From contig NC_090778.1 in assembly GCF_040054535.1 (NCBI RefSeq), positions 11,079,501 through 11,143,500 on the forward strand: a stretch of DNA of 64,000 bases, read 5' to 3'. Source of the DNA: Antennarius striatus (lineage: Eukaryota; Chordata; Actinopteri; Lophiiformes; Antennariidae). Numbering within the stretch: the stretch's first letter is position 1; every line of letters starts with the position of its first letter. Both the position numbers and the translations under genes were made by a program. The notes beneath the pieces were generated by a model. That model saw only the letters and a program-made list of their open reading frames with translations, did not search any database and was not told the origin of the DNA. Shown piece by piece: positions 38,301-51,107 of this stretch.

Positions 38301-39942
38301 TCGAGAAGAGAGGAAGCAGGAGGGAATTCCAAGTTGAGGAAAGAAGGATCAGCAGCTGAGTTATCGGGGCCTGTTAGCAGACAGACCAAGATGGAGGTGG
38401 GCTTTGCCAATCTCTGGAAGGATAGAGGGACGTCTGTGCAGAGAGTGAAAGGTGTAGGACAAGAGAGTCAAGGAGAAGTCGACAAAGAAGAGAAGGACAG
38501 GAGAAAGGACAGGGAGATGGACTCGATGGATGAGGGGCGTCAGCGGCAGGACCGACAGGCTGGCTGGTGGTACCAGCTCATGCAGTCCTCCCAGGTCTAC
38601 ATCGACCAATCCGCAGAGGGGTCAAAGTTTGTTAAGACTGAGAAGAGGAGGAAGTCATCAGAGAGACACGGCCAGCTACCGCCTGCCAGAGAGGGAGTAG
38701 TGGAGGGGGCCGAGTCGAGCCAGGAGGGGGAACGGTTTAGGAGCAGGAAGAGCAGCAGTAGCTCCAGTGGGGAATCAGCTGCATCCAAGGGAAAGCCCTC
38801 ATGGATGGGGAGTCCACCAGAATCTGTTGTCAGCCAGGAGAAAGAGACCAAACCTGTGAAGTCGGCAGCGACTAGAGCCCAAGCAGAGGCCCAGGAGGAA
38901 AGCCCCACTCAGGGACAGAGTCTGCGCTGGGGGAGGCTGTTTGGATCTAGTCTGGGGTCTCCTATCAGAGTGGAAGGGGCTGAACAGAGGAACAAAGTCC
39001 CCACACCCAGGTAATATAGCAGTCAAAAACTCCAATCGAAGGTCAGAAACAGAAGTATATTTATATCGGCTTCATGCTAACAGTTTGCTTTGGATGCTGC
39101 AGTAAATTTTCTTACTTAAGATAGAGCATCAGATTTGTATTTGAAACAGAAAAAAACCCTAAACATCAGCCCCCCCCCTCTCCAAGCAATGACGTGTAAC
39201 TATCTGTGTTTCTCAGACCTCCTTCAGGTTGGCTTTCTCTGGATCGGTCTGTCTTTGAGCTCGTAGTTCAGACTATCGGAGCAGGAAGTGGAAAGAAATC
39301 AGAATGTGCAGCTTCGCCCCATCACACCCAAACCTCACCCCCCTCAAGTCCGATCCAGTCACCGGAAGCCAAACAACCGTCTCCATGGTAAATTTATTTC
39401 ATAAATTAGTATTCTAAGAAACTATTATTATGTTAACTGTCTCCTGCTCTATCAGGTGATCTGATAGCTTTACTCTACAACTTGTTCATTTTTTAATACT
39501 TTAAAATCCTTCTTTCAGGGTACCTGTTACAAAGCTACTTTAAAAAGAACAACTAACTCACCCCTCTTTCTTTAGGTAAAAGTTTTTAAAGTCAGAGATG
39601 TGCAGATTTAAGACACAACATGCAGTAATTTCCCATAAAAACAAAGCATAGACTCATGTAAAAGTAAAGTATGTTAAACTGAATTGTAATTGGCTGATTT
39701 CACCCCACATTTCTCTGCCTGTTCTTTCATTCCTCAGTGAAGTCCGAGCGTTATGCCACCACATAGCAACTGAGCCCGGTCAGCTAAGCTTCAGCAAAGG
39801 TGACATCCTGCGGGTCCTGAGCAAGGCTGATCCGGACTGGCTGCTCTGCTCCATGGGTTCCACACAGGGCTTGGTTCCTATTATCTATGTTACCCTCAAA
39901 AACATGGAGGAGAGCCAGGATGGCACCGGACACCGGCAGTGA
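25634..39942 (+). CDS. rusc2: RUSC2 (iporin), RUN and SH3 domain-containing protein 2
   Basis: Adaptor protein; mammalian RUSC2 binds Rab1/Rab35 and acts in vesicle trafficking (family knowledge). Coding exons: 25634-27163, 27971-28529, 33122-33784, 34657-34848, 35081-35260, 35990-36066, 36624-36798, 37105-37210, 37771-37817, 37948-39010, 39217-39387, 39738-39942. All junctions are GT-AG with consistent phase, totalling 4968 nt or 1655 residues (human about 1516). The N-terminus [20 protein letters not shown] is nearly identical to human. A long Ser/Pro-rich, probably disordered part runs to about residue 1040. The RUN domain is roughly 1042-1205 ([20 protein letters not shown]). A conserved [14 protein letters not shown] lies in the 10th coding exon, and a C-terminal SH3 at about 1590-1648 ([13 protein letters not shown], then GLVPIIYV). 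The start has a perfect Kozak context (ACCATGG). Very confident identity. Confidence 0.95.
27230..27850. mobile_element. Probable non-autonomous Harbinger-like element in rusc2 intron 2
   Basis: The right end reads, on the minus strand, GGGCCCACTTCACAAAGCAG followed by repeated TTTCACAAAG/AACTTAACCC-type motifs, a style I recall from fish Harbinger-like elements. Inside are two tandem units (27439-27473 and 27474-27513), each starting GATTGGTC and ending GTTATACCTGCTGAGCTCT. Ends and target duplication are not resolved, so classification is tentative. Confidence 0.35.
27971..28529 (+). CDS. rusc2: rusc2 coding exon 2 (residues 511-696)
   Basis: Begins [18 protein letters not shown] (acidic). 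Contains [20 protein letters not shown] and [11 protein letters not shown], then [12 protein letters not shown], all conserved in human RUSC2. Acceptor CTTCAG, donor GAAG|GTAAAA, ends in phase 1. Confidence 0.93.
29039..29926 (+). mobile_element. 888-bp hAT element in rusc2 intron 3
   Basis: Terminal inverted repeats TAGGGCTGTCAG (left) and CTGACAGCACTA (right) are flanked by a perfect 8-bp target duplication CTAAATAC (29031-29038 and 29927-29934), diagnostic of hAT transposons. A remnant transposase amino end starts at 29241. It is deleted relative to an autonomous element and cannot move on its own. Confidence 0.88.
29241..29426 (+). pseudogene. Broken BED-type zinc finger of a hAT transposase
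   Basis: Translation from ATG 29241 gives [20 protein letters not shown] and then a C-x2-C pair (ICNFCKREF). An in-frame TGA follows at 29361-29363, then [10 protein letters not shown] in the same frame with the H-x4-H half of a BED finger, and a final stop near 29424. BED fingers form the DNA-binding amino end of hAT transposases. The catalytic part is absent. Confidence 0.7.
30236..30365. repeat. Microsatellites in rusc2 intron 3
   Basis: (TG)n grading into (TGCG)n at about 30236-30273, then (ATT)n at about 30334-30365. Intronic, no coding role. Confidence 0.8.
31152..31212. repeat. (GCAC)n(CA)n microsatellite
   Basis: A compound repeat, CACGCACGCACG changing to CACACACACA, in rusc2 intron 3. 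Confidence 0.8.
31560..31612 (-). mobile_element. SINE tail remnant
   Basis: TTTTATATACTGATCTGATT and CCCGAAGGGAAATTAAG match the tail of the SINE at 15838-16209. Only the tail is present. Confidence 0.4.
32301..32375. repeat. (TG)n microsatellite, about 37 units
   Basis: A pure TG run followed by three TGTCTGAG units, in rusc2 intron 3. Confidence 0.9.
33122..33784 (+). CDS. rusc2: rusc2 coding exon 3 (residues 697-917)
   Basis: Contains [20 protein letters not shown], nearly identical to human RUSC2, and [11 protein letters not shown], then a Pro/Ser-rich stretch. Acceptor TCTAG (ending 33121), donor AACG|GTAGGT, phase 1 in and out. Confidence 0.92.
34489..34543 (+). repeat. (TCC)n microsatellite ahead of a rusc2 acceptor
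   Basis: About 18 TCC units form a long pyrimidine run in intron 4, ending 113 bp before the acceptor used at 34656/34657. Most DNA from here to the acceptor is also pyrimidine-rich. Confidence 0.9.
34657..34848 (+). CDS. rusc2: rusc2 coding exon 4 (residues 918-981)
   Basis: Encodes [20 protein letters not shown], matching human [19 protein letters not shown]. Phase requires the AAACAG acceptor at 34656; the stronger-looking CCCCAG 20 nt downstream would break the frame and delete HLSPQ. Donor AATG|GTGTTT. Confidence 0.88.
35081..35260 (+). CDS. rusc2: rusc2 coding exon 5 (residues 982-1041)
   Basis: Contains [20 protein letters not shown] (human [20 protein letters not shown]), a serine run coded by TCC repeats, and the ISVDLKQKR end before the RUN domain. 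Confidence 0.92.
35990..36066 (+). CDS. rusc2: rusc2 coding exon 6, RUN domain start (residues 1042-1067)
   Basis: [20 protein letters not shown], the first RUN-domain helix block, is nearly invariant with human. Donor AAG|GTAGGA, phase 0. Confidence 0.93.
36624..36798 (+). CDS. rusc2: rusc2 coding exon 7, RUN domain (residues 1068-1125)
   Basis: [20 protein letters not shown], then a [16 protein letters not shown]-type block and [11 protein letters not shown]: core RUN helices conserved with human RUSC2. Confidence 0.93.
37105..37210 (+). CDS. rusc2: rusc2 coding exon 8, RUN domain (residues 1126-1160)
   Basis: [20 protein letters not shown], then [12 protein letters not shown], aligned with human RUN-domain residues. 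Donor CAA|GTGAGT. Confidence 0.92.
37771..37817 (+). CDS. rusc2: rusc2 coding exon 9, RUN domain (residues 1161-1176)
   Basis: A 47-nt exon encoding [16 protein letters not shown] (human [16 protein letters not shown]). Acceptor TTTCAG, donor GAAG|GTAAGA. Confidence 0.92.
37948..39010 (+). CDS. rusc2: rusc2 coding exon 10 (residues 1177-1530)
   Basis: The RUN domain closes with [20 protein letters not shown], then [21 protein letters not shown] long charged, Lys/Arg/Glu-rich, low-complexity stretch follows, then [14 protein letters not shown] and WMGSPPESV, both conserved in human. A frame-closing TAA just past the donor (CCCAG|GTAATA) confirms the exon end. Confidence 0.92.
39217..39387 (+). 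CDS. rusc2: rusc2 coding exon 11 (residues 1531-1587)
   Basis: [20 protein letters not shown] matches human SDWLSLDKSMFQLVAQT. A Ser/Pro-rich linker follows. Phase 2 at both ends. Confidence 0.92.
39738..39942 (+). CDS. rusc2: rusc2 last coding exon, SH3 domain (residues 1588-1655)
   Basis: [20 protein letters not shown], then [17 protein letters not shown] and [10 protein letters not shown]: a complete SH3 fold pattern with the ALxH, GD and W positions and the GLVPxxYV end. TGA at 39940-39942. Confidence 0.94.
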
Positions 39943-41970
39943 TGTGTCAAAGCTGCCCCGAGAGAAATGAAGGCAAACAGCTTCAGAGATGGAGGTTATT
40001 CCTGCCAGTCTAGTGAAATCAGATCCTGTTAGAGCTACAGGGGGCAGGAGTCTTGAGAAAACACTGTAGAGAACACACATATTTTGAGATGATGTACAGA
40101 CACATGCAAGGGAAGCATGCAGACTCAAAACACACCTACGTAAAGGATCAGTCAGACAAGTATGCATGCACACATCCAGAAGCCAAAAGACCAGACAGTC
40201 AAAAGGGGAGTGACTGTCCAGTTCGTACGTTATCCATGTCATTACAGACAGTCGCCTCACAAATGGGAAACTGTACACTCTACTATATTACAATGCTTAG
40301 CTGCACTTTGCTGTACTGTTAATGCAATTATTCCCCTCAGCCAAGCAGCTCACTTGATCTTTTTAATTCATGCAAAACCAGTGAAACTTATTTTCATTTT
40401 TGTAGCTTCTGAAGTGGTTGATGTCAGAACCAAACAGCTGCTGGAGCTGCAGGGGAGGGACTCAGCTCAGTGTCGCTGTGGGAGTAGAAAGACACACGGG
40501 AATTTGTAGAGATAACCCAGATAAACAGAAAGGAATGGAAAGGGAATTATTAGCTCCAGGTGTTTTATTTGATCACCGCTCACCAAAGCCTGTTCATATA
40601 GACATTTTGGGATTGATGGTCCATTTTTTTTTCCTTACTCTTTTCTCTCTCAAGACCCACGACTGCTGGAATGAATCAATGGTTGACATTGTTTGCTGAT
40701 TGCTTTCTTTTCACTCTGACCCCTACCAACCCCATACCGAATCACACGTCAGGACTTTTGCAATGTACATCTGCATTGTGATCCATGGGTATATGCTGTA
40801 AATGCATATGTGACTTACACATGTGTTGAGTTTGATTTATTTATTGTCCGGTCAGCTGAGGGAAGCATCCAAATGGATGGTGGCAGCAGGTGATTGCGTG
40901 AAGGCCTTTTTGAATGTGTTGGAGACGGAGCCTGGAGAGCTAGCTCCAGGCTCCGAGAGTTATTACCAATTAGTCATAAAGTATATATTGCAGTTAGAGA
41001 TTTAAATTTGATGATGCCTTCAAGTGCTTGATAGGAAAAAAGGGAGAACTGCACAGCTGGTTATTTCAAGGATAGAAACCTGATATGTTTTTGATGCTTA
41101 AAGGGAAATGATTTTTGGCTCTGTGGACATCCCAGGGGTAGAATGTACCTGCAGTCTGCCCAGGTGTAAACTGTGGCCTTAGGGTGAGAGTGTTTAACAA
41201 TGACCCGGACTTGTGTCTCTTTCCTGTCTGCTGAATGGGTATTACTTCTATAGAGCTGCCCGGTCCCAATATTACACATTATTTAATGGTAAAAGTTAAT
41301 GTACATTTATTAAATAAATGAATTCTTGTGCAGTTTTTGAAAAATTTGCTTGGGTTATAGATTTACCATCTTAATTTTTTGTTGCACCCTTGTACAGTTT
41401 GTACAGTCATGTAATTTCAGCAAGAAGAGTTTAGTATTTCATTGAATTGTAAATATATTTAAAGCCTTCGATGGTTCATTTCTGCCATGTAAGCATACGA
41501 ATGAATGTTGTCGCTGATTTATGAATGCATTTTATGTTTAGGAAGCAGATATTAGCTTTAGTCTCATGACAGTTGGCAGTGATAGTGGGTTCATTGATCA
41601 TCAACATGGTTTTTCATTCGGGAAAGAGAACTGAACACACACTGATGATACGACCAGAAGATCATGGAGACTCAGGGTCAAGAGGCAGTGACACATCCAC
41701 GTGATTTTGTCTTCAGTGAGGTGAAATGCTGTGCTTTGGGAGTGACGTTAAAAGGAGACAGAGAGGAAGAATCTATGTTGTCTTTCTTTCTTGTCAATTC
41801 TGATTTTTTTATCTGCTTTCTCTCTCCTTGGCTGCCTCCTCTGGCCTGTAAATACCTTCAGCATCAGTGACACAGCTCTTCTGTGTGTGTCCAGGCTAAA
41901 TGGCATATACTGTACGTATGACATTATCAAACTACTATGGATAATAAAAGTGTTCATGTGATCACAGACT
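39943..41970 (+). other. rusc2 3' UTR (inferred extent)
   Basis: The region runs from the stop to just past a canonical AATAAA at 41943-41948, followed by GT-rich sequence (gtttcgtggtgttctgtcgg). It includes an AU-rich nonamer TTATTTATT (40837-40845). Short frames in it are shadows. An earlier polyadenylation site is possible. Confidence 0.55.
41943..41948 (+). terminator. Candidate rusc2 polyadenylation signal
   Basis: AATAAA with a downstream G/T-rich element; no rusc2 coding sequence beyond it. Position is consistent with a UTR of about 2 kb, not proven. Confidence 0.5.
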
Positions 41971-42189
41971 TCATGCCTCCTGTTTCGTGGTGTTCTGTCG
42001 GCGTGTTCCTCCTCAGAGCCTCGTCATTCTGACACTTTGCCTGAGAAGGAGTGAAAGGTGACAAACAAACGGCCTTAATCTCACAAAATATATGAATTTA
42101 AGTGCATGACTCTAAAGTGGTGTAATAGTAAATATCTCAAGAGTAGGCTGACATTTTATGGATAATTTTTTCTGAGATTAGTGATTTTA

Positions 42190-42262
42190 CCCCACCCATG
42201 GGCAAACTACGGCCAGCGGGCCATGTACATCTTGTTAGGTTTTATTATCCGGCCCACCAAAC
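42190..42262. mobile_element. Probable hAT (Charlie-like) end fragment
   Basis: ATGGGCAAACTACGGCCAGC, then GGGCCAT and CCGGCCCACCAAAC resemble the terminal segment of hAT-Charlie-type elements (GGGCAAACTACGGCCCGCGG style). No second end found. Confidence 0.35.
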
Positions 42263-43620
42263 TTGATTAAACTATGAAATTTTATGGAATAAACACAGTT
42301 GTAAAGTATTTCATACTTTTTTGGGCTGTGCTGCCTATTAAAGGCTCCTGAATAATTTTTTTTAAATTTATTTTTACACTTATTCCAGGTATTAATGTAC
42401 TGATACTTCTGAACAACTTCATGTTCACTGCTGAGACGATGCACTTTGTCCACTAGATGGTGGAGATGAGATCGCTCAGTTACATTTACAAAACATTTCA
42501 CTTTGTCTTCATAGGTTGTGTTAAACTTTAAGTGATCTTACACATGAAATAACTTGTCAACCTTTGTGTTTACAGACTGGTACTGTATATGCTACATTTA
42601 TTTACACTCAATGTATTTTGAACTCAAGACTTATCCAGAAATTGCGGTTTAAAATCAAATTTAGATTGAAAGTATCATCCAACCTGAAGATGTATCTCAT
42701 AAACCAAAAAAATAATTCCTAAAAGGCCTGTCTAGCACATCTTATACTTTAGTTTGTCATGTACTTTGTACAAGAAATAAGGAATGGTCACAAAACATAG
42801 TTAAAGGATTCCTGAATAAATAAATAAAAAAGAAAAACTGATCAAATCTATGGTCCAGGATACATTCACACACCAAATATTTTATTTCATAGAATTCTAC
42901 AATTTTTTTGAAGTCTTGTGGACAAACAAACAAACAAACAAGCAAATGTAAATGATTACATAAACGTCTATTTGTTATTGGAGGTGAAAGATGTGTCTCT
43001 TTTAGCCCAATTTCATCCAGAATTTTCATCCAGCAGCCTTTCTAAAAACACTTTGTGTGTCATAGTTCACAATGTTATAAAATTTTAATCTAAATTGCTT
43101 TTAGGCCTCATGTACGCAAGTATTATTCAAATATATTTAAAATACTTTGTTATTCAACTTTTTCCAAACAAATTCATGGACTTATTACCAATGACATTGT
43201 GCTAATATTGTATTTTACCCTTAGTGCTTATGGAAATGAACATAACTGGAAGAACATTTTATGGCCAATGCCTTTTTATTTCATCCGGTTTCTGAAGAAA
43301 TGTCACAACCAGTTTTATGAGATGTCAACAAAGAAAAGAAGACAAAATCAGGATTTATAAAAAGGCTTTTTTTATGTAAAAAAGAACCAATCAAATTCAT
43401 GCAAATAAACAGGTGTCTGAGTCGTTCACAGTTCACTTGTTAGTTACACACTGTCCAAATATTGACATTATAATTTACATTTCTACCATATAAATACCAC
43501 AGATAAACATTTTTTTAAAGTTTATAAAATTTAATGTCAACTAAAACATAATTTGTGAACATGTAGTATTTATCTCAAATCTATCTTCTTGACTCCTGGT
43601 TCATTCACGTCGCTGTCACT
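42263..43620. other. Intergenic DNA between convergent rusc2 and the first chemokine
   Basis: AT-rich. It likely includes the 3' UTR of the chemokine gene that ends at 43621 (candidate minus-strand AATAAA near 43274-43280). Nothing else supported. Confidence 0.35.
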
Positions 43621-45870
<2,250 letters not shown>

Positions 45871-45995
45871 GTCTGGGTGCTGAGCTGGTGATCTTGCCTC
45901 TCTGTCTGTTGGAAGCCGACTGGCTGATGGAGGTTCTGCCTTTCAGCACTGACAGAGGCAAAGGATGCAAGGTGGCTGCTCATGTGTGTTCTAGC

Positions 45996-46004
45996 CTTTA
46001 TATA
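45996..46004 (-). promoter_or_regulatory. TATA box of the six-cysteine chemokine gene
   Basis: TATATAAAG on the minus strand, about 126 bp upstream of the ATG at 45870. Transcription would start around 45970. Confidence 0.6.
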
Positions 46005-46009
46005 GTGGC

Positions 46010-49000
46010 CACACAGTTTCACTTCTATCTTCCATCCCACCAGAGATGTGTGGGTAACGTTCATTTCTATTGAACTCTCCTTCTGCTGGCTTAATTCCTG
46101 TTCCCATGCACAACTCTGACCAATTCAAAAGTTTGCTGAGCTGTCACAGGACCACTTCTCTTATCTCGGGACCAACGCCAGCAGCAGGAGCAGGCGAGTA
46201 GTTACACTTCAACAAGGAAATAGATTTTTAAAAAAAAAATCAAGGCTATTCAAAAGCTTTTAAAACAAGTCAGGATCATGGTCTTGATTTTTTGCCCCAC
46301 TAGGACACTTATTGACTTAAGAACAAAAACTGTGGCCCCCTCTTTTCGGGACGGGGCTGAACTTCCATCTTAAGATAAGACTTCACTTCAAAAATGTCCC
46401 ATGTTTGCTTGTTCTGTAGAGGTCATATAGGAAAATCTCTAGATCTTAAAGCATTACCCATAAACAACGTACAGCCAGAGGTTCAGAATTAAGGTTTAAC
46501 TGAACTCTTTATGATTTTGTGACAGTAAACTAAATAGAAATATTGTTCATGAACAGCTAATTCTCAGCTTTAAATACAATTGCTGCAAAGAGAAACCTTC
46601 AGCCTCAATCAGTCCGGTCATCAGTAGCACTCTTTATGATTTGCTGCTATCATAAAGAGTGCACACTGCATGCATTATGATCACATGACCTCCTTTACAT
46701 GACCTCTGTAAAGGGCTATAAGTGAATAACAAAATACTGCCTTTTTATGCTATCATATTTAATTTCATACTTTTATCACTTAATTTCTTTTCATAAAATC
46801 TGAATTTATATTCAGTACACAATAAGAAATAGGAAGTCAATATAAAGACACCTGTTTAAATTGTTCCTTATTTTATTTCTTGTGAAAATGGAGTCAGCAA
46901 CTTCTCTGGAAAAACAGTTGTTCTGGTGATAATTGCATTATTTCATCTGCTTTGTCATCCTCTTCCTCACCTACACAAATAAAGAATTTCCAGGTGATGT
47001 GCAGTGATTTCTTTATTTTGGCATCACATTAATACAAACAAAATTTCAATTTCTTTTGTTTTAATGCTTCTACTCTTAAACATTTGTTTCATCACACCAT
47101 ATACAAGTGGAGCCGTTATAAAGGAAGTTTCTCTTTCCTGTAAACTACCTGCCACAGCTTCCCCTATCTGTCTGCAGGGTTTACTACTGTAGTCTGGACT
47201 TTCCCTTCTGACGCAGCTCCAGGAAAATAAAAGAAGATGAGTTATTGCCCGGAGAGGAGATGCAGCAATCCAGCAGCACTGATCCTGATCAGGGCAAGTG
47301 TGGTAAGAGTGAACGTGTCAGTGCACATCTTCCTCCTGAACTGACTGGGAAAACATGTTTCATCTCTCCAGGAGCGCCTCTGAGGACAGTTCAACAAATT
47401 ACAGAATAAATGCATCACTATGAACGGACGTTTTTGAAACTGACAAGCTTTACATGCAGAATACAAATGGCATATTATAATAGAAAAGATTTATTATTTT
47501 AACGGGTGGCGGTGTTTATCTTATTTTGAAGGACATCTGCAGGAAGGTTGTTCTGGGTCATAGTTTTAAACAAATGCACAGGCAGTTGGAGAAATATTTG
47601 GTTGGAGGGAGTCTTGCTATTTGACCTAAAGTACTGTTTGTGCTGTGAATTCAAAGACATCGTTCTATCCCGAAAACATCAAAGGATCCCCAATATGATG
47701 GAGGGACTTCCTGTTCTCAAATGCTGCATCCTTCAGAAATAGTTTATTCCCATAAGTGTTGGGAAATAACAATTAATCGTCAGTCAAAATGGGCAGAATA
47801 AGTCAGCATCAATGAAGATATAATTACAGTAAGCTTTGTCATTGTGTGTAAGTGTAATAGTTGATGAAGGACTGTAAAAAGATGACCAGACCTCAAAGAG
47901 TCTTGGAAAATAAATAATATTATCTTTTAAACCAAACATAATCAGTAGATGAGAGAACAATCATCATATGATTCTCTCTGTACAACCTGTGATAAAAACA
48001 TTTTATGGAATCTGTTAATCAATTTTCCACAAACATTACGCTGCTAACTGGTTGATTTATAATATTGTATGGTTAAGGGGGTAATAGAGGGCTGAGGAGA
48101 ACTAAAGCTGCAGTAATGTGTCTGCAATGAGTATTCTGAGGAGGAAAAGGAAGAGTTATCAGCAGAACTGTGCAGATAATAATCTGCAGTGGACCATAGT
48201 GTCTAATCTATAACTCACAACATACCTGCATAGAGAGTAAGTATAAACTCTGTGGAACATCATATAATCAGTGACACTATTGTTTTCTCTGCTTCATCGC
48301 CTTTCACACACAAATTCCAGTCTTGTTGTGGTGATTCCAGTAAATTTTTATTCACATGTGGCTTGTCTGGTTTTCCGTTATGGACTTTTTCTGGATATAT
48401 TTTGTGATATTTCTCTTGTGAATTGCATCTGATTGTCTGTGTATGTGAAAGGTTTTCTCATATAATATTTTTTTGTGCAATATGTGAAGAAACTCTTTCA
48501 CAATTGGAATTAATAACTGGAAAAAGATAACGGAATATGTACAGAAACACTTCCGTCATTTATAATAAATGAATGTTTCACTTTATAAAGTTTCTCAGAG
48601 GATGCAGAAGTTTCAGTATCAATGAAAAACAAGAACTCAAACTTTTAAAAAATGGTTTTGAACTTTATTTTAGAAAAAATCAGTTTTCACAAATGCTTTC
48701 CTGCATACAATTCATTGGAACAATTTGTACATTATTTTTTTCAAACATTTTTGTTCTGATGACAACTAAAACAACAGTGTTTCATTCTCACTGCTGCTTC
48801 CACCTTTCATCATTTAAGTAACATGTGACATAATGGTTAATTTCATAAATACATTCCTCTCAGGGCTGTAATAAAAAAAGCAAAGATACTATGAGAAAGT
48901 ATATCAAGCTTTACACCACAGTGACCACAAATGAAAAGGAACACAGTCACAACTGTGTTTTAGCTGCTTTGGACTCCCTGGTGTGAAAGCTCTTATAATA

Positions 49001-49285
49001 CATTATAATAACAGAACTAGTGATTCCTCTATGATCATCTGCAGTGTTACAAGATCTTTCTGAGACCCGACACAGATATGGAAGAGTTGTCAACAGCCGT
49101 TTTCAAGTCAGCTCTTTTTTTATCTTCTGTCACCTTTCCATCTTCTCCTGTAATAAGAATGGCTGTGATAAACCGGTGGAAGGATGAGTCTGTGTGTGAT
49201 ATTTTGTCAAATGATTTCCCCATTATTTATAATAAGATTAAAAAAATGAAGAAACCATTTTTTTTAAGAAAACACTCTACCTGAT
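46010..49285. other. Intergenic DNA between the two chemokines
   Basis: AT-rich, no third chemokine found. It holds a perfect 14-bp stem-loop at 46627-46662. The lower-numbered edge of the second chemokine's 3' UTR probably lies near 48664 (minus-strand AATAAA). Confidence 0.4.
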
Positions 49286-49759
49286 CTATTGTCGTTTGGC
49301 TTTTTTCTCATCCAGGAAAGTGATGTATTTTTTCACCCATTCTTGGTCCTTGGGATGGGAGACACACAGCATCCTCCCAACCTTTGTGATGAACCTAAAA
49401 AACATCAGATAAGTGACAGTCGTGGTTAGGCTGCATACTGGAGATGGAAGGTAAAACACATTTAAACATGTGTGAAGTTTTAAACTCACGCAGTAGCGCT
49501 GATCTCACAGCCATGCCCGGCGTCCTGGATGATGTAGCCGTCAAGAATTTGGAGTGGCAAAGTCTTTCTGCTGACCTTCAGACAGCAGTCCGACACAATC
49601 TGAGCTGCAAGAACATGGGAAAACAAATGAATGTTTCACAATGAAAGACTTCTGAATAACCATCACCTGTACTGCTGCGTCTGTGCGACGTGTCTTACCT
49701 GATGCAAACCCTACACAGAAGATGCCCAGCAAGAGCAGAGCTGCAACCCGAGAAGTCAT
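49286..49759 (-). CDS. CC chemokine, four-cysteine, CCL19-like
   Basis: Small secreted chemokine. Three exons, minus strand: 49759-49699, 49604-49490, 49394-49286; phases 1 and 2 fit and give 94 residues. Signal peptide MTSRVAALLLLGIFCVGFAS. Mature part: CC pair in IVSDCCLKVSRKTLP, third Cys in HGCEISATA, fourth in GRMLCVSHPKDQEWV, then a basic C-terminus DEKKAKRQ. The exon-intron layout is the standard CC chemokine one (signal peptide / CC and third Cys / rest). It lacks the extra C-terminal cysteines of its neighbour 3.4 kb away, so the pair probably arose by tandem duplication and divergence. CCL25-like identity is the main alternative. Confidence 0.87.
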
Positions 49760-49832
49760 GTTGAGTTGTTTGCTTCGGTGAGTCCCTTCAGGTGTCTGAT
49801 GGTGCTGCTGCGACAAGCAGAGTTACAGGTGC

Positions 49833-49861
49833 ATTTATAGCTGCAAAAGTGAAAGTGAACG
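49833..49861 (-). promoter_or_regulatory. TATA box and IRF/PRDI-like element of the four-cysteine chemokine
   Basis: Minus-strand TATAAAT at 49833-49839. Five base pairs further upstream, plus-strand AAAAGTGAAAGTGAACG (49845-49861) matches the tandem GAAA pattern bound by IRF factors (PRDI/ISRE type). The ATG is at 49759, so the 5' UTR would be about 45 nt. Confidence 0.55.
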
Positions 49862-49911
49862 TGAATGCTCATTGACTGGAAATCTATCAAAGTTGGCACC
49901 AGACACACAAA

Positions 49912-49921
49912 TTCCCGGGAA
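49912..49921. promoter_or_regulatory. STAT-type palindrome TTCCCGGGAA
   Basis: A perfect 10-bp palindrome with TTC-N4-GAA spacing (STAT6-like), about 75 bp upstream of the chemokine TATA box. Motif match only. Confidence 0.35.
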
Positions 49922-51107
49922 TATCAATTCTTCTATCTTCCTTTCTCTTCTTGCCAAAAACACGTGTCTTGATTTTTTTCCTGAAGCAAGTTTTATCTGA
50001 GCAGTTATCTTTCACTCCGTTAATATCAATGCATGCATTAAATCAGAAATCAACTAATAGTTCTGTAATACTTCTTCCATTCATCAGCAACTATTACAAT
50101 AAAAAAGTTGTACATTTTAATCGTGTACAGAATCAATTATTGCAATGATTCTTTTTGCTTTGACAATTTCTCATGCCTGTAGAAAATGACCAATATAGTG
50201 CAACTGCATAATTCCCTGCTGCAAAATAAAAACCTGCAATGAGTGATAAATTCTGACATGTAAATTATGCAGATGTAAGTGGCAAAATATCTGTTCTTTT
50301 AGCAGTTAAGCGTCAATAACTCCTGACAGCAACACAGGAGCTGAAAGAACTGGACATCTGAGTCATGTGACACCTGAACTGAGAAGGAACCTGACAAGGT
50401 AAAGAAGAGGTTTCCTTTTGTAATGTGAGTTCTTTACACCCGCACAGAACCTGTTCATCAAACACATCTGACAAGTGCGGGAATTGGAGGGTTGTTTGTT
50501 CTGTAAACCATGATACTAATCTCTTTCTTGATCTGCCCAGGAATTATCATACATTAAATAAACCAGTTTCAGTTTCATGGAGTTTTTCATGCACTCCAGG
50601 CAGCCAGCAATTAAAGGTGTGTGAATGGAGTGAATGAAAGGTTTCAGGTGTGAGCTGAATGCATCCAGCGAGCAGATTACAATCTGAGTGTGGGAGTTGT
50701 TAAGCAATAGAAAACAAAAATGTACTGCCAGAAGCTTGTGTTGATAGGAGTGATGCAAGGAGTTTTCGGGAAGTTGTGATTACTTAATTTGGTTTGAATT
50801 CCTAACTTTTAGAAGCTATGGTTTCTGTTGTTCCCACAGATAATGTGCATCGGTGAAAGACGAACTAATTGTGTTAATTGTACGTATGTTATTGCAAAAT
50901 TGATCTGATGTCCAAATATTGGATAATAAAATAATCACTGTTTTAATTGTACAAATGGAACAAAGGTCTATGGGTAATACGAAAGGTATTGCTCAAGGTG
51001 ATGAACTCACATTTACATTTACATTTTTCCACAAAATAAAAAAACAAACAAAACAAAAAAGCTTTATTCACTGTATATAGAAATTATTAGCCTCTTTAAA
51101 ACCATAC
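49922..51107. other. No recognised feature
   Basis: AT-rich intergenic DNA; open frames at 50425-50758 on both strands lack motifs. Confidence 0.35.

Noticed and set aside
37951-39035. Several 70-100 codon minus-strand open frames
   Set aside because: Shadows of the large conserved rusc2 exon on the plus strand.
47004-47466. Possible third chemokine between the two identified ones
   Set aside because: Cysteine-containing frame at 47242-47466 lacks a CC pair in context, signal peptide exon and splice sites.
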